A stretch of 64,000 bases of DNA, from positions 35,795 through 99,794 of the forward strand of contig JAFIFE010000018.1 of assembly GCA_020832185.1 (NCBI GenBank), read 5' to 3'. The position numbers and the translations under genes are program-made. The DNA comes from Alkalibacterium sp. GTDB taxonomy: Bacteria > Bacillota > Bacilli > Lactobacillales > Carnobacteriaceae_A. The notes under the pieces were generated by a model. It saw nothing but the letters and a program-made list of their open reading frames with translations, was not told the origin of the DNA and made no database searches. Positions 1-8,067 of this stretch are shown piece after piece. How positions within the stretch are numbered: the first letter of the stretch is position 1; each line of letters starts with the position of its first letter.

Positions 1-226
1 TACGACTGAAGAAATTGTCGAGGTGCTTAAAAAGGCTCATGAGGAATTTAAAATGACGATCGTAGTCGTGACACATGAACTACTTGTCATTAAAGCTTTG
101 TGTCAGCGTGCCGCCTTGATGGAGCAAGGTCAAATCAGGCAGATCGTACAGGTCAACCGTTGTGAGAGCAAAGAAATCGTTGTTCCCTATCTGGAACGGG
201 CAATCGAGGTGCTGACACATGACTGA
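1..226 (+). CDS. metN: Methionine ABC transporter ATP-binding protein, C-terminal fragment (5' end outside window)
   Basis: The frame is open from base 2 to a TGA at 224-226, so only the last ~74 residues are present. The remnant starts after the Walker B region: TIVVVTHE is the H-loop of an ABC ATPase, followed by the RAALMEQGQI segment that usually follows it. The end overlaps the start of metI by 8 bases, a typical translationally coupled ABC operon arrangement. The MetN identity comes from the neighbouring MetI and MetQ, not from this fragment alone. A C-terminal ACT-like ligand domain, present in many MetN proteins, is short or absent here. Confidence 0.8.
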   Translation, partial: TTEEIVEVLKKAHEEFKMTIVVVTHELLVIKALCQRAALMEQGQIRQIVQVNRCESKEIVVPYLERAIEVLTHD

Positions 227-905
227 GTCCATTTCGCTATACATTGAACGTGTCATTGAATTTTCGCCACGGTTGATTGAAAGTTTATGGGAAACAGGAA
301 TCATGCTGTTTTTTGCCATGATTGCTGCCATACTGCTTGGGATTCCTGTGGGAACACTGCTTTATCTAACAGCCGACACCCGACCGATGGCCAATCGTTT
401 CCTGAATCGCCTACTAAATATACTGGTCAATATTATTCGTTCATTCCCGTTTCTTCTATTAGTGGTCGCCATGCAGCCCTTTATCAGGCAAGTGTATGGT
501 CGAGCAACAGGAGACCCTATTGCCGCATCATTTCCAATGGTTGTTATTGCTATTGCTCTGTATGCCCGTTTTGTTGAACAATCTCTGATGGAAGTACCAC
601 GGGGCATTACAGAGACCGCACAATCAATGGGCGCGACGAACTGGCAGCTAGTCTGGAAATTCCTGTACGTCGAAGCAAGGAGCAGCCTGGTTATCGGCTT
701 TACCACTGCCGTCATCAGTTTTGTCTCCTACTCCACTATCATGGGTGTGGTCGGAGGCGGCGGAATCGGGGACTTCGCTATACGGTACGGTTACCAGCGT
801 TACGAAACAGATATTATGTACACCGCTATTGTGCTGATTATCATATTAGTTGAGATCTTCCAGTGGCTGGGATTGAAATTGGCAAAAAGAATAGATAAAA
901 GATAG
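219..905 (+). CDS. metI: Methionine ABC transporter permease
   Basis: Membrane subunit of the D/L-methionine importer, 228 residues, the usual MetI size. It has about five hydrophobic segments (roughly residues 27-50, 68-87, 105-120, 150-175, 197-220). The EAA loop that contacts the ATPase is visible around 130-150 (ETAQSMGATNWQ). The C-terminal half contains the glycine-rich MGVVGGGGIGDFA typical of MetI. It overlaps the metN stop and is followed 21 bases later by metQ with a clear AAGGAG site, so the three form one operon whose promoter lies outside the window. Confidence 0.93.
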   Translation: MTESISLYIERVIEFSPRLIESLWETGIMLFFAMIAAILLGIPVGTLLYLTADTRPMANRFLNRLLNILVNIIRSFPFLLLVVAMQPFIRQVYGRATGDPIAASFPMVVIAIALYARFVEQSLMEVPRGITETAQSMGATNWQLVWKFLYVEARSSLVIGFTTAVISFVSYSTIMGVVGGGGIGDFAIRYGYQRYETDIMYTAIVLIIILVEIFQWLGLKLAKRIDKR

Positions 906-926
906 TAAATATAAAGGAGAAAAAAG

Positions 927-1805
927 ATGATGATTAGAAAAAGTTTATTACTAGGAAGTACTGCCCTACTGCTGGCAGCCTGTGGAGATGCAGCAGATGA
1001 TACCGCTGAAGAAAACACTGGAAATGAAGTGGAAGACACTACTGAAGAAACGGCAGAAGATACGGGTGAAGACGTTGTTATCGAAGTGGCCTCACACTTG
1101 CCTCCAATGACTGACATCGTCGAAATCGCTGGAGAAGTGATTGCAGACGGTTATCGTGTTGAATTAGTCGAAGTCTCTGACAACATTCAATTCAACGAAG
1201 CGTTACTCAATGAAGAAGTAGATGCAAGTTTTGCCCAGCACGAACCCTTTATGAAAATGTTCAACAGCGAGCGTGATGGAAATCTGGTAGCGATGCAGCC
1301 TATTTACAATGCCATCGTTGGTTTTTATTCTCCTGTTTATGATTCGATCGATGATATTGAAGAAGGGGCTGAAGTCGCACTGCCAAGTGACCCGTCAAAC
1401 GAAGCACGTGCCCTGATGATTTTAGATCACTATGAGTTGATTACATTAAGTGAGGATGTCACATTTGATGCGACTGTTGATGACATTGAAGACAATCCGT
1501 ATGACTTTACCTTTACAAGCATCGACTTGCTCAACTTGTCTTCCGCTTATCAGGATGGCGTAGAACTTGTTTTCAACTATCCGACTTACATTGAATCAGT
1601 GGACTTAACACCAGAAGATGCTTTATTCCTTGAAGAGGATGATGACTTTACCTTCTCTATTCAATTAGTTGCCCGAGAAGATAACCAGGATTCAGATGCG
1701 ATTCAGGCCCTACACGACGCATTCACCAGTCAGGAAGTCTACGATTTCCTAGACGACCTTGCAGATAATGGTCATTTAGAACCTGCCTTTGAAGTAAATG
1801 AGTAA
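927..1805 (+). CDS. metQ: Methionine-binding lipoprotein (NlpA/MetQ family)
   Basis: Substrate-binding protein of the MetNIQ importer, 292 residues. The N-terminus is a lipoprotein signal with lipobox LAAC, lipidated Cys19. Next comes a strongly acidic linker of about 30 residues rich in Asp, Glu and Thr, then the periplasmic-binding domain (IEVASHLPPMTDIVEIA onward). The conserved QHEPFM and LPSDPSNEARAL motifs of the NlpA family are visible. Start ATG at 927 follows AAGGAG with 7 bases spacing. The acidity of the linker is what one expects of surface proteins in salt- or alkali-tolerant hosts. A terminator follows. Confidence 0.94.
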   Translation: MMIRKSLLLGSTALLLAACGDAADDTAEENTGNEVEDTTEETAEDTGEDVVIEVASHLPPMTDIVEIAGEVIADGYRVELVEVSDNIQFNEALLNEEVDASFAQHEPFMKMFNSERDGNLVAMQPIYNAIVGFYSPVYDSIDDIEEGAEVALPSDPSNEARALMILDHYELITLSEDVTFDATVDDIEDNPYDFTFTSIDLLNLSSAYQDGVELVFNYPTYIESVDLTPEDALFLEEDDDFTFSIQLVAREDNQDSDAIQALHDAFTSQEVYDFLDDLADNGHLEPAFEVNE

Positions 1806-1830
1806 CTGAATAAGTAACGGATCAAGGGTC

Positions 1831-1862
1831 AGACTGCTTAGCAACTTAAGCAGTCTTTTTTT
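1831..1862 (+). terminator. Intrinsic terminator of the met operon
   Basis: Perfect 10-base arms AGACTGCTTA (1831-1840) and TAAGCAGTCT (1847-1856) with a 6-base loop, followed directly by a T run. Confidence 0.92.
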
Positions 1863-1882
1863 ATACACGATACTCCCTATGG

Positions 1883-2797
1883 TCATTCGTAAACTCTACC
1901 ACTCGTTTCCCCGGCAGCAATATAATGATCCTTCAGAATTTTTCTTATCTTTCTAAAATGAACAACTTCACCACACCAGTTGTTTACATTTGTCGTAGTC
2001 AATTTAAGTTCTGGAAACAGGAACTGCATTTCTTCAATATTATTAAGAATCACTTCTCCTACAGAACTTTTAAAGAAACAGGATTTACAGTAACAAGATC
2101 TTTGAGTAATCAGCAATTCAAAAGAACCACAATTCTTACACGAGAGCCCTTTTTTCAATTCTTCATAATTGTAGTAAGGGAGCTGCTTCTGCATTGGCAT
2201 TCCACTGTTTTCAAGTTTTCTGAACCTGTTGGCGAGGTAATGTTGCTCTTTCGTGAGCATTCTACTTCTGCTGTTGATCTTTAGAAGGTACTCCTCGATT
2301 TGATTCGGCATTAAAATAGGATCATCGATTTTAGCATTATACAAGCTGAATAGTGGGTTGACGAACACCACATTGGCTTCCACTTTGCTCGTGCTGTTCC
2401 ACTCTTTCAGCAGCTGATTGATAAACGACTCCATTCTGCTCAGCTGAATCATTGGATTCGCCACATCCTGTCCTTGAATAGTGCTTAATCCATCTGAGTT
2501 CCTAATGTATTTCCCAGAATAATTTTTGATCTCAAAAAGATAGAGTGTGTTTGACGTGATGATGATTGAATCCACCTGAAATGTTGTACCGTTACTGACC
2601 AGCAGCAGATCATTTAATACAACCATCTCTTTATCAAGTATGGTTTTAACAATGTCATCAAAACAGCGTTCGCCTTTGAATCCTTTTTGCAGGTTAACAA
2701 GGTATCGTTTATCGGTTTCATTCAGATCAATGCGTTTATCTAAATAAATCAAGCCCTTCAGCAGATGAGATTGTTCTCTTTCCTTCAAAATTTCCAT
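1883..2797 (-). CDS. NERD (nuclease-related) domain protein with C-terminal zinc ribbon
   Basis: About 304 residues. The central part matches the NERD domain: a helix with FKGERCFDDIV (around residue 41), then QVDSIIITSNTLYLFEIKNYSGK (around 74-97), giving the Asp and Glu-x-Lys of a PD-(D/E)XK-type nuclease fold. The C-terminal ~90 residues hold paired cysteines (CKNCG, then CYCKSC), a probable zinc ribbon. The start was placed at 2797: the AAGGAGGG site is only one base from the upstream ATG at 2803 but about 7 bases from this one. No partner gene is adjacent. DNA cleavage is known for some relatives; here it is inference. Confidence 0.8.
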   Translation of the reverse strand: MEILKEREQSHLLKGLIYLDKRIDLNETDKRYLVNLQKGFKGERCFDDIVKTILDKEMVVLNDLLLVSNGTTFQVDSIIITSNTLYLFEIKNYSGKYIRNSDGLSTIQGQDVANPMIQLSRMESFINQLLKEWNSTSKVEANVVFVNPLFSLYNAKIDDPILMPNQIEEYLLKINSRSRMLTKEQHYLANRFRKLENSGMPMQKQLPYYNYEELKKGLSCKNCGSFELLITQRSCYCKSCFFKSSVGEVILNNIEEMQFLFPELKLTTTNVNNWCGEVVHFRKIRKILKDHYIAAGETSGRVYE

Positions 2798-3322
2798 TGT
2801 CATCCCTCCTTGTTATAAATATTGTCTATTTAATCAAAAACTGATTTTTTTCATACCCTTTTTTTCCTTTTTTCTTTATTTGTGTGTGACTTAAGTATAC
2901 TCTGGGAAAGCTTCATTTCAGTGAACCGAACTAAGCAGTGGTATGGCTAACTAGAACGTGCCTCTTACTGGAGTTGATCGAATTTGCTGTCTGCTGAGTA
3001 AACTCCACTAACTTAAATCCCCCACTTTGCTTAACTAAGTTCAACTTGGGTTTGCTCAATCCAAAATTTTCTCCACTTTACCTAACTAATAACCTCTTCG
3101 ACAAACCTGTCAAAAAGATGACCTCCACTTAGCTAAAAGGAACTCCACTTCGGTCTACTCTCCTCAGGATTATCTTTGAGTGTCCTGAACTTGATTACGA
3201 CTCAGTTCACCCAGTGTGAAACCAAGTTGGAGTAAGCCTAAGACAGGTTAAGCATTCTTTGAAATACCGCCTATCAAGTTCGAACTGAAGTGAAGCAAGT
3301 ACTCACAATTTTTTAATGCAGT

Positions 3323-3348
3323 ACATACTCGTCAGCTGACGAGTATGT
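3323..3348. repeat. Perfect 26-base palindrome
   Basis: Bases 3323-3348 read the same on both strands, centred on CAGCTG, with arms containing CATACTCGT. No T run follows on either side, so it is not a standard terminator. It could be a protein-binding site or a cruciform/hairpin. Confidence 0.8.
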
Positions 3349-3375
3349 TCCTCTCAAAACGCTCTATATAGTGAA

Positions 3376-3413
3376 CAGACTCGTTCAGGAAACGAGTCTG
3401 GACCTTCCTGAAC
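3376..3413. other. Two mutually exclusive hairpins
   Basis: CAGACTCGTT (3376-3385) can pair with AACGAGTCTG (3391-3400) around a 5-base loop. Alternatively CGTTCAGGAA (3382-3391) can pair with TTCCTGAACG (3404-3413). The two 10-base stems share bases and cannot coexist. It lies between the terminator of the amidohydrolase gene and the NERD gene, both leftward. Confidence 0.55.
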
Positions 3414-3416
3414 GGC

Positions 3417-3448
3417 AAAAAAAATCAGCCGGATGATCCGGCTGATTT
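3417..3448 (-). terminator. Intrinsic terminator of the amidohydrolase gene
   Basis: 12-base perfect arms 3422-3433 and 3437-3448 with a 3-base loop; on the minus strand an 8-base T run (A run at 3417-3424) follows. Confidence 0.92.
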
Positions 3449-3460
3449 CCTTATTTCACT

Positions 3461-4708
3461 TTACTTAGTCAAGTGGTTCTTTTCGATTTTTCCGTCTTTG
3501 ATAACGAGCTGAATCGTGTCGTTAGTTGATAAGCTGGCAATGTCTTCCAGCGGGTTTCCTTTAACAACAACGATATCTGCCAATTTCCCTTTTTCCAAAG
3601 TCCCCACTTTATCCTGCCAGCCTAAACATTCAGCAGCTGTTTTTGTAGTGGCCACGATTGCTTCCATCGGGCTCAAACCGACTTCAGTCATCAATTCCAG
3701 CTCGCGAAGATTAAGTCCATGTGGCATAACACCGGCATCAGTTCCCATTGCAATTTTAACGCCCGCTTTGTGAGCTTTAGCCACACTTTCCTTGTGCGCT
3801 TCGATAGCATCTCTAGCTTTTTCAACAGCTGAATCGGGCATACCTGACTCTTTTGCCAGTTCCAGTACAGAAACAGGTGCAAGCAACGTCGGCACCAGAA
3901 ATGTTCCATGTTCTTTCATTAAATCTATCGCTTCGTCGTCAAGGAAAATACCGTGCTCAATCGAGTGAATGCCTGCTCTGACGGCCTGCTTAATGCCTTC
4001 TGCACCCTGCGCATGTGCCATGACCCGAATCCCTTTTCTAAAACGGGCTTCTTCAACGATAACTTTTAGTTCGTCTAAGGTAAACTGAGTGAATTCTGGG
4101 TGATCCGTTGGACTTAGTACACCACCCGTTGCGTGTACTTTAATGACTTCAGCTCCTGCACGAAGCATTTCACGCACCTTTTTGCGGACTTCTTCTACTC
4201 CATCTGCTCGCCCATCCGGCATGCCAGGGTAATTAGCCTGCAGCAGTTCTACAGTTTGTCCTGAAGTCGTGTACCCATCTCCATGTCCGCCGGTAATCGT
4301 CAAAGCATTGATACTTAACTGCAGACGTGGTCCGGAAATCAGGCCCTCTTCAACTGCTTTTTTGACTCCCAGATCTGCCCCCAAAGCATCTCTGACAGAA
4401 GTGATGCCGGCATCCAGTGTTTTTTGCATATAGTGTGCAGCCTGGTAAAATCTGAAAGAAAATGGCGTCTCCAGTCGTTTCTGAACGGCTTCATATTCCA
4501 TCATAACGTGCACATGCGTATCAATAAAGCCCGGCAAAATCGATCCACCCTGTGCGTCAATGACCTGTTCCTCACCGGATAGCGAGTAATCACTTTCTTC
4601 TCCTACAAAGATCAGTGTATTTCCTTCAAATACAACGATGCCTTTGTCAAGTGGCTGATTTCCATGACCATCAATAAGACGTCCGTTTTTGACAACTGTT
4701 TTTCCCAT
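3461..4708 (-). CDS. Metal-dependent amidohydrolase (imidazolonepropionase/prolidase-like)
   Basis: 415 residues, full length for the family. N-terminal beta domain (1-60), then the metal-binding HxH at His65/His67 in FIDTHVHV. The bridging lysine candidate is Lys190 (VIKVHATGG), with His232 (MAHAQG), His252 (SIEHG) and catalytic Asp324 (MGTDAG). This set is characteristic of the binuclear-zinc amidohydrolases that cleave cyclic amides or Xaa-Pro dipeptides. The substrate cannot be read from sequence. It lies 93 bases downstream of an amidase gene on the same strand, so the two may be co-transcribed and act on related amides. Confidence 0.88.
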   Translation of the reverse strand: MGKTVVKNGRLIDGHGNQPLDKGIVVFEGNTLIFVGEESDYSLSGEEQVIDAQGGSILPGFIDTHVHVMMEYEAVQKRLETPFSFRFYQAAHYMQKTLDAGITSVRDALGADLGVKKAVEEGLISGPRLQLSINALTITGGHGDGYTTSGQTVELLQANYPGMPDGRADGVEEVRKKVREMLRAGAEVIKVHATGGVLSPTDHPEFTQFTLDELKVIVEEARFRKGIRVMAHAQGAEGIKQAVRAGIHSIEHGIFLDDEAIDLMKEHGTFLVPTLLAPVSVLELAKESGMPDSAVEKARDAIEAHKESVAKAHKAGVKIAMGTDAGVMPHGLNLRELELMTEVGLSPMEAIVATTKTAAECLGWQDKVGTLEKGKLADIVVVKGNPLEDIASLSTNDTIQLVIKDGKIEKNHLTK

Positions 4709-4801
4709 ACTATCTCCCCTAGCTCTGACTATTTTCTTTATTGTAACGGAATAATAGGACGAATACTATAAAAAGATTAAGAATAAATGGCATTATTCTA
4801 A

Positions 4802-6238
4802 TTATTTAATCAGTTGTTCTACTGCATAAGCGATCTCCAGCAGCTCAACATCTTTGCCTCTCTTTCCAATAACTGTCACACCGATCGGTTCACCCGTCAA
4901 TCGAGTATAGCCCGGTATAGTGACAGCTGGATAACCTGATGCGGAATACAAAACGGTCCCGTAATTACTTAAGGTAATCAAAACATTCACTGTTTCAAAT
5001 GCTTTATCTAAGGCTTTACGTGACAGGCTCTGATTAGACGAGATCATCTCATTGATGTCTTTACTTCCCAGGCCATTCTCTGCCGACTGTTTTAACAGTT
5101 CCTGATTGTAGGGTGCCGTATTCTCCAAGTCTTCTTCATTGAATGACATGATTGTTTCCAGAGTCAACTTATTCTGAGAATCAGCAAAAAACGCACGAAT
5201 ACCTTCATTCATTTCGAATTTAAAAACAGGTAGATAATCAATATTAAAGGCTGCATCGTCCACTATTACTTCTACACATTCTGCTCCAGCTTTTTTCAGT
5301 TTCTCCTGGACAGACTGCATGATGGTCTCATCTTCATCACGGTAGACCATTTTGGCTCCATCGTTATCTAAGATCCCTGCTTTTATATCTTTCAACTGGA
5401 CATGCCATGTTGCTTCCTCTTTTACAGATGACATTCCCTTAAACAGGCTGTATGTATCCTGAACCGTTCTAGCAATCGGTCCGGCCGTATCGTGAGTTTT
5501 AGATATAGGAATAATGCCGTCCTGCGATACTAAACCAAGTGTGGGCTTCAGACCGACTACTCCATTTTGACTTGCCGGATAGATGATGGATCCAGACGTT
5601 TCACTTCCAACAGTCAAAGGGGCGATTCCAAGAGCGGCTGCAACAGCACTTCCCGCACTTGACCCTCCCACATCAAACTGTCCAAACGCATTTTTCGTCT
5701 GTCCGCCAATCGCTGAGTATCCGTTTGAGCTTTCTGTAGACATAAAATTTGCCCACTCAGATAAATTAGTTTTGCCTAAAATCAGAGCCCCTTTTTCTTT
5801 GAGTCGTGTAATCAATTCCGCATCGGCATCAGCCATATGCTCTTTCAAAACGGCAGCACCTGCTGTTGTCGGCAGTCCGGTCATGTTGACATTGTCTTTA
5901 ACCAGAACAGGTAAGCCGTAAAGCAGATCATGTGTTTCATCATAGCTCATTTTCTCAGCCTGTTCGATTGCCTCTGGATTTAACGAAATAACAGCATTAT
6001 ACTCTTTCATCCTGACGACTTGATTCCAGAAACACTTCACTAGTTCAGAATAGGTCAGCTCATTGTCTCGAACCATTTTCTGCAGTGACTGGACATCACT
6101 TTGAATCACTTTCTCCATTAAGGTTTCATCTATATCATACTCCTTGTAGGTGTCGACCTTTTTGTATGATGATTCTTTTGGGTGTATGTACTGCTTGTTG
6201 ATTTGTCCCTTGATGTAGTCGTCATTATTGAACCCCAT
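4802..6238 (-). CDS. Amidase (amidase-signature family)
   Basis: 478 residues. The Ser-cisSer-Lys triad is visible: Lys114 in LPVLVKDNVN, the cis-Ser in GGSSAGSA (193/194) and the nucleophile Ser217 in GSETSGSI. The glycine-rich signature around 190-220 is intact. Because there is no GatB/GatC neighbour and the C-terminus differs from GatA, it is a free-standing amidase rather than the tRNA amidotransferase subunit. It hydrolyses a carboxamide of unknown identity, probably in the cytoplasm as no signal peptide is seen. It may form an operon with the downstream amidohydrolase. Confidence 0.9.
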   Translation of the reverse strand: MGFNNDDYIKGQINKQYIHPKESSYKKVDTYKEYDIDETLMEKVIQSDVQSLQKMVRDNELTYSELVKCFWNQVVRMKEYNAVISLNPEAIEQAEKMSYDETHDLLYGLPVLVKDNVNMTGLPTTAGAAVLKEHMADADAELITRLKEKGALILGKTNLSEWANFMSTESSNGYSAIGGQTKNAFGQFDVGGSSAGSAVAAALGIAPLTVGSETSGSIIYPASQNGVVGLKPTLGLVSQDGIIPISKTHDTAGPIARTVQDTYSLFKGMSSVKEEATWHVQLKDIKAGILDNDGAKMVYRDEDETIMQSVQEKLKKAGAECVEVIVDDAAFNIDYLPVFKFEMNEGIRAFFADSQNKLTLETIMSFNEEDLENTAPYNQELLKQSAENGLGSKDINEMISSNQSLSRKALDKAFETVNVLITLSNYGTVLYSASGYPAVTIPGYTRLTGEPIGVTVIGKRGKDVELLEIAYAVEQLIK

Positions 6239-6293
6239 TAAAAATCTCCCCTTGTATTCAATTTAATATATAGCTCACTCTTTTTATTATACA

Positions 6294-6343
6294 CAAAAAC
6301 TGAGTTGCCTCTCCTGATCATGTTTCAGGAAAGGCACTTCAGT
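6294..6343 (-). terminator. Terminator of the Trp-type ABC operon
   Basis: Nineteen-base imperfect arms (6299-6317 and 6325-6343) around a 7-base loop, followed on the minus strand by five T residues; located 49 bases after the ATPase stop. Confidence 0.85.
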
Positions 6344-6391
6344 CTCTGTAAACTATCCATTACCTCTTCTTAGATGTCCCCCCAAAAACCC

Positions 6392-7174
6392 TTAAATGCC
6401 TGGCGACACCTGCTCTTCTTCAAAAAGAACGAAGAGATCTTCCAAAGTCAGTTTTGCTTTTTCTTCTTTGTTAAGATCCAGTTTAATTTTCCCGTTTTCC
6501 ATAACAATGAGTCGGTTGCCGTAAACCAGCGCATCTTCCATCCGGTGAGTGATCATCAGACAGGTCAATTGGTTTTCTTCGATCACCTGATCTGTCAGTG
6601 CCATCAGTTTTTTAGATGTTTTTGGATCCAAGGCAGCCGTGTGCTCATCAAGAAGCAGCAGATCGGGCTGTGTCAAAGTCGCCATCAGCAAACTAAGCGA
6701 CTGTCTCTGCCCACCTGACAAGTGTCCAGTAGGGGTGTCCAAATGTTTTTCCAGTCCGTTTCCGATCGATTCGCATATCTTTTCAAATCGCGTTCTTTGT
6801 TCTTTCAATTTTCGTGGAAGAATGTACCGTTTTTTCCCTCTCTTCAATGCCAGCAGCAGATTTTCTGCGACAGTCATCCGTGGAGCAGTGCCCATTTTTG
6901 GATCCTGAAAAACACGAGATATATACTTGGCTCTTTTTTCTTCCTGCCAGTTGGTTACCTCCTGCCCACTTAATGTCACTGTTCCACTGGTCAACAGACT
7001 TGTCCCTGTAATACTGTTGAATAGAGTGGATTTACCGGCTCCATTTCCGCCGAGTACTGTTACAAAATCTCCTTTGCGTATCGTCAAGTCTAAGTGATCT
7101 AAAATCGTATTGTCTAGATCTGACTCATTTTGGATGGTTTTCGTTGCCTGATGCAGTTTTAGTAATGTATCCAT
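6392..7174 (-). CDS. trpZ: ABC transporter ATP-binding protein, TrpXYZ-type importer
   Basis: 260 residues. Walker A GGNGAGKST (about 42-50), Q-loop region, signature LSGGQRQ, Walker B LLLLDEHTAALDP, H-loop MITHR are all present. It starts one base after the permease stop, so the two are translationally coupled. Homologues next to a COG2984-type binding protein are annotated as tryptophan transporters in streptococci. The Trp codons in the upstream leader ORFs fit that substrate, but transport specificity is inference. Confidence 0.88.
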   Translation of the reverse strand: MDTLLKLHQATKTIQNESDLDNTILDHLDLTIRKGDFVTVLGGNGAGKSTLFNSITGTSLLTSGTVTLSGQEVTNWQEEKRAKYISRVFQDPKMGTAPRMTVAENLLLALKRGKKRYILPRKLKEQRTRFEKICESIGNGLEKHLDTPTGHLSGGQRQSLSLLMATLTQPDLLLLDEHTAALDPKTSKKLMALTDQVIEENQLTCLMITHRMEDALVYGNRLIVMENGKIKLDLNKEEKAKLTLEDLFVLFEEEQVSPGI

Positions 7175-7175
7175 G

Positions 7176-8051
7176 TCACGCCTCTTTTCCTATCAGTGTT
7201 CCAAGTCTTAATCCTTTTCTCAATTGAGGAATCATCAAACAAATCGCCAGGATCGATGCACTGTAGATGCGAATATATGTTGTGTCGAATCCCAGACGGA
7301 TCACGCCCAGAAGCAGCAGCTGGTAGGCTATGCTTCCGATAACAACGGACAGCAGCCGTTCACCTAACGTGACATCTTTGAAGACAACTTCTCCAATAAT
7401 CAGTGATGCCAGCCCAATAACGATAACGCCTGCTCCGCCATTCACATCAGCATAGCCATTGTTTTGAGCAATCAAAGCACCTGCCAGCGCAATGATTCCA
7501 TTTGAAAAAATGAGTCCAATGATTTTCATGCGATCAGTCTTGATCCCGAATGAACGAGCCATTGTCTCATTATCACCCGTTGCGATATAAGCCTGCCCCA
7601 AACTGGTATAGAAGAAGAACAGGAGCAGACTGATGACAGCGATCAGAACGATCACTCCAACAACCACTCTGTCGAAATAAGCCGGGAGGAAATCAAACAC
7701 GTCGTATACACGCGGGAAATTAAGCAAGCTTAAATTGGGACGCTGCATCACGTAAAGAATGACTGAATGCAGGCCGGTCATCACCAGTATCCCTGATAGT
7801 ATGACTGGGACCTTTCCTTTTGTATAGAGGAGACCCGTTATAAGCCCCGCCCCCATCCCGGCCAGAAAAGCCAGCACCATTGCCAGTAGCGGGTGTAACC
7901 CATTGACAATTGCAGTCACCGCTACAGCAGCGCCGAGCGGGAAAGACCCTTCTGCAGTCAGATCCGGAAAGTTTAAAATCCGGTATGTTGTGAATATACC
8001 AATACCTAATACAGCCCATAACAGCCCTTGTGCAATTGCGGATATCAACAT
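7176..8051 (-). CDS. trpY: ABC transporter permease, TrpXYZ-type importer
   Basis: 291 residues with about eight hydrophobic segments. It resembles the LivH/BMP-type permease family (COG4120) rather than the classical MetI fold: GLLWAVLGIGIFTTYRILNFPDLTAEGSF at the N-terminus and VVIGSIAYQLLLLGVI near the C-terminus are typical. It sits between the binding protein (16 bases upstream) and the ATPase (1 base downstream). A single permease gene means the channel is presumably a homodimer. Confidence 0.88.
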   Translation of the reverse strand: MLISAIAQGLLWAVLGIGIFTTYRILNFPDLTAEGSFPLGAAVAVTAIVNGLHPLLAMVLAFLAGMGAGLITGLLYTKGKVPVILSGILVMTGLHSVILYVMQRPNLSLLNFPRVYDVFDFLPAYFDRVVVGVIVLIAVISLLLFFFYTSLGQAYIATGDNETMARSFGIKTDRMKIIGLIFSNGIIALAGALIAQNNGYADVNGGAGVIVIGLASLIIGEVVFKDVTLGERLLSVVIGSIAYQLLLLGVIRLGFDTTYIRIYSASILAICLMIPQLRKGLRLGTLIGKEA

Positions 8052-8067
8052 GTCTCAAATTCCTCTC

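Larger units (their letters stand above)
2804..3416. repeat. Gene-free stretch with degenerate CTCCACTT/TAACTAA repeats
   Basis: No credible ORF on either strand. From about 2990 to 3170 the motif CTCCACTT or CCCACTT recurs at irregular 20-50 base steps (near 2998, 3024, 3071, 3121 and 3141), often followed within a few bases by TAACTAA or a variant. Two strong palindromic hairpins follow (listed separately). The 3141 copy (CCACTTCGGTCTACTC) resembles the unit of the 51-base tandem array at 17620-17874. Confidence 0.5.
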
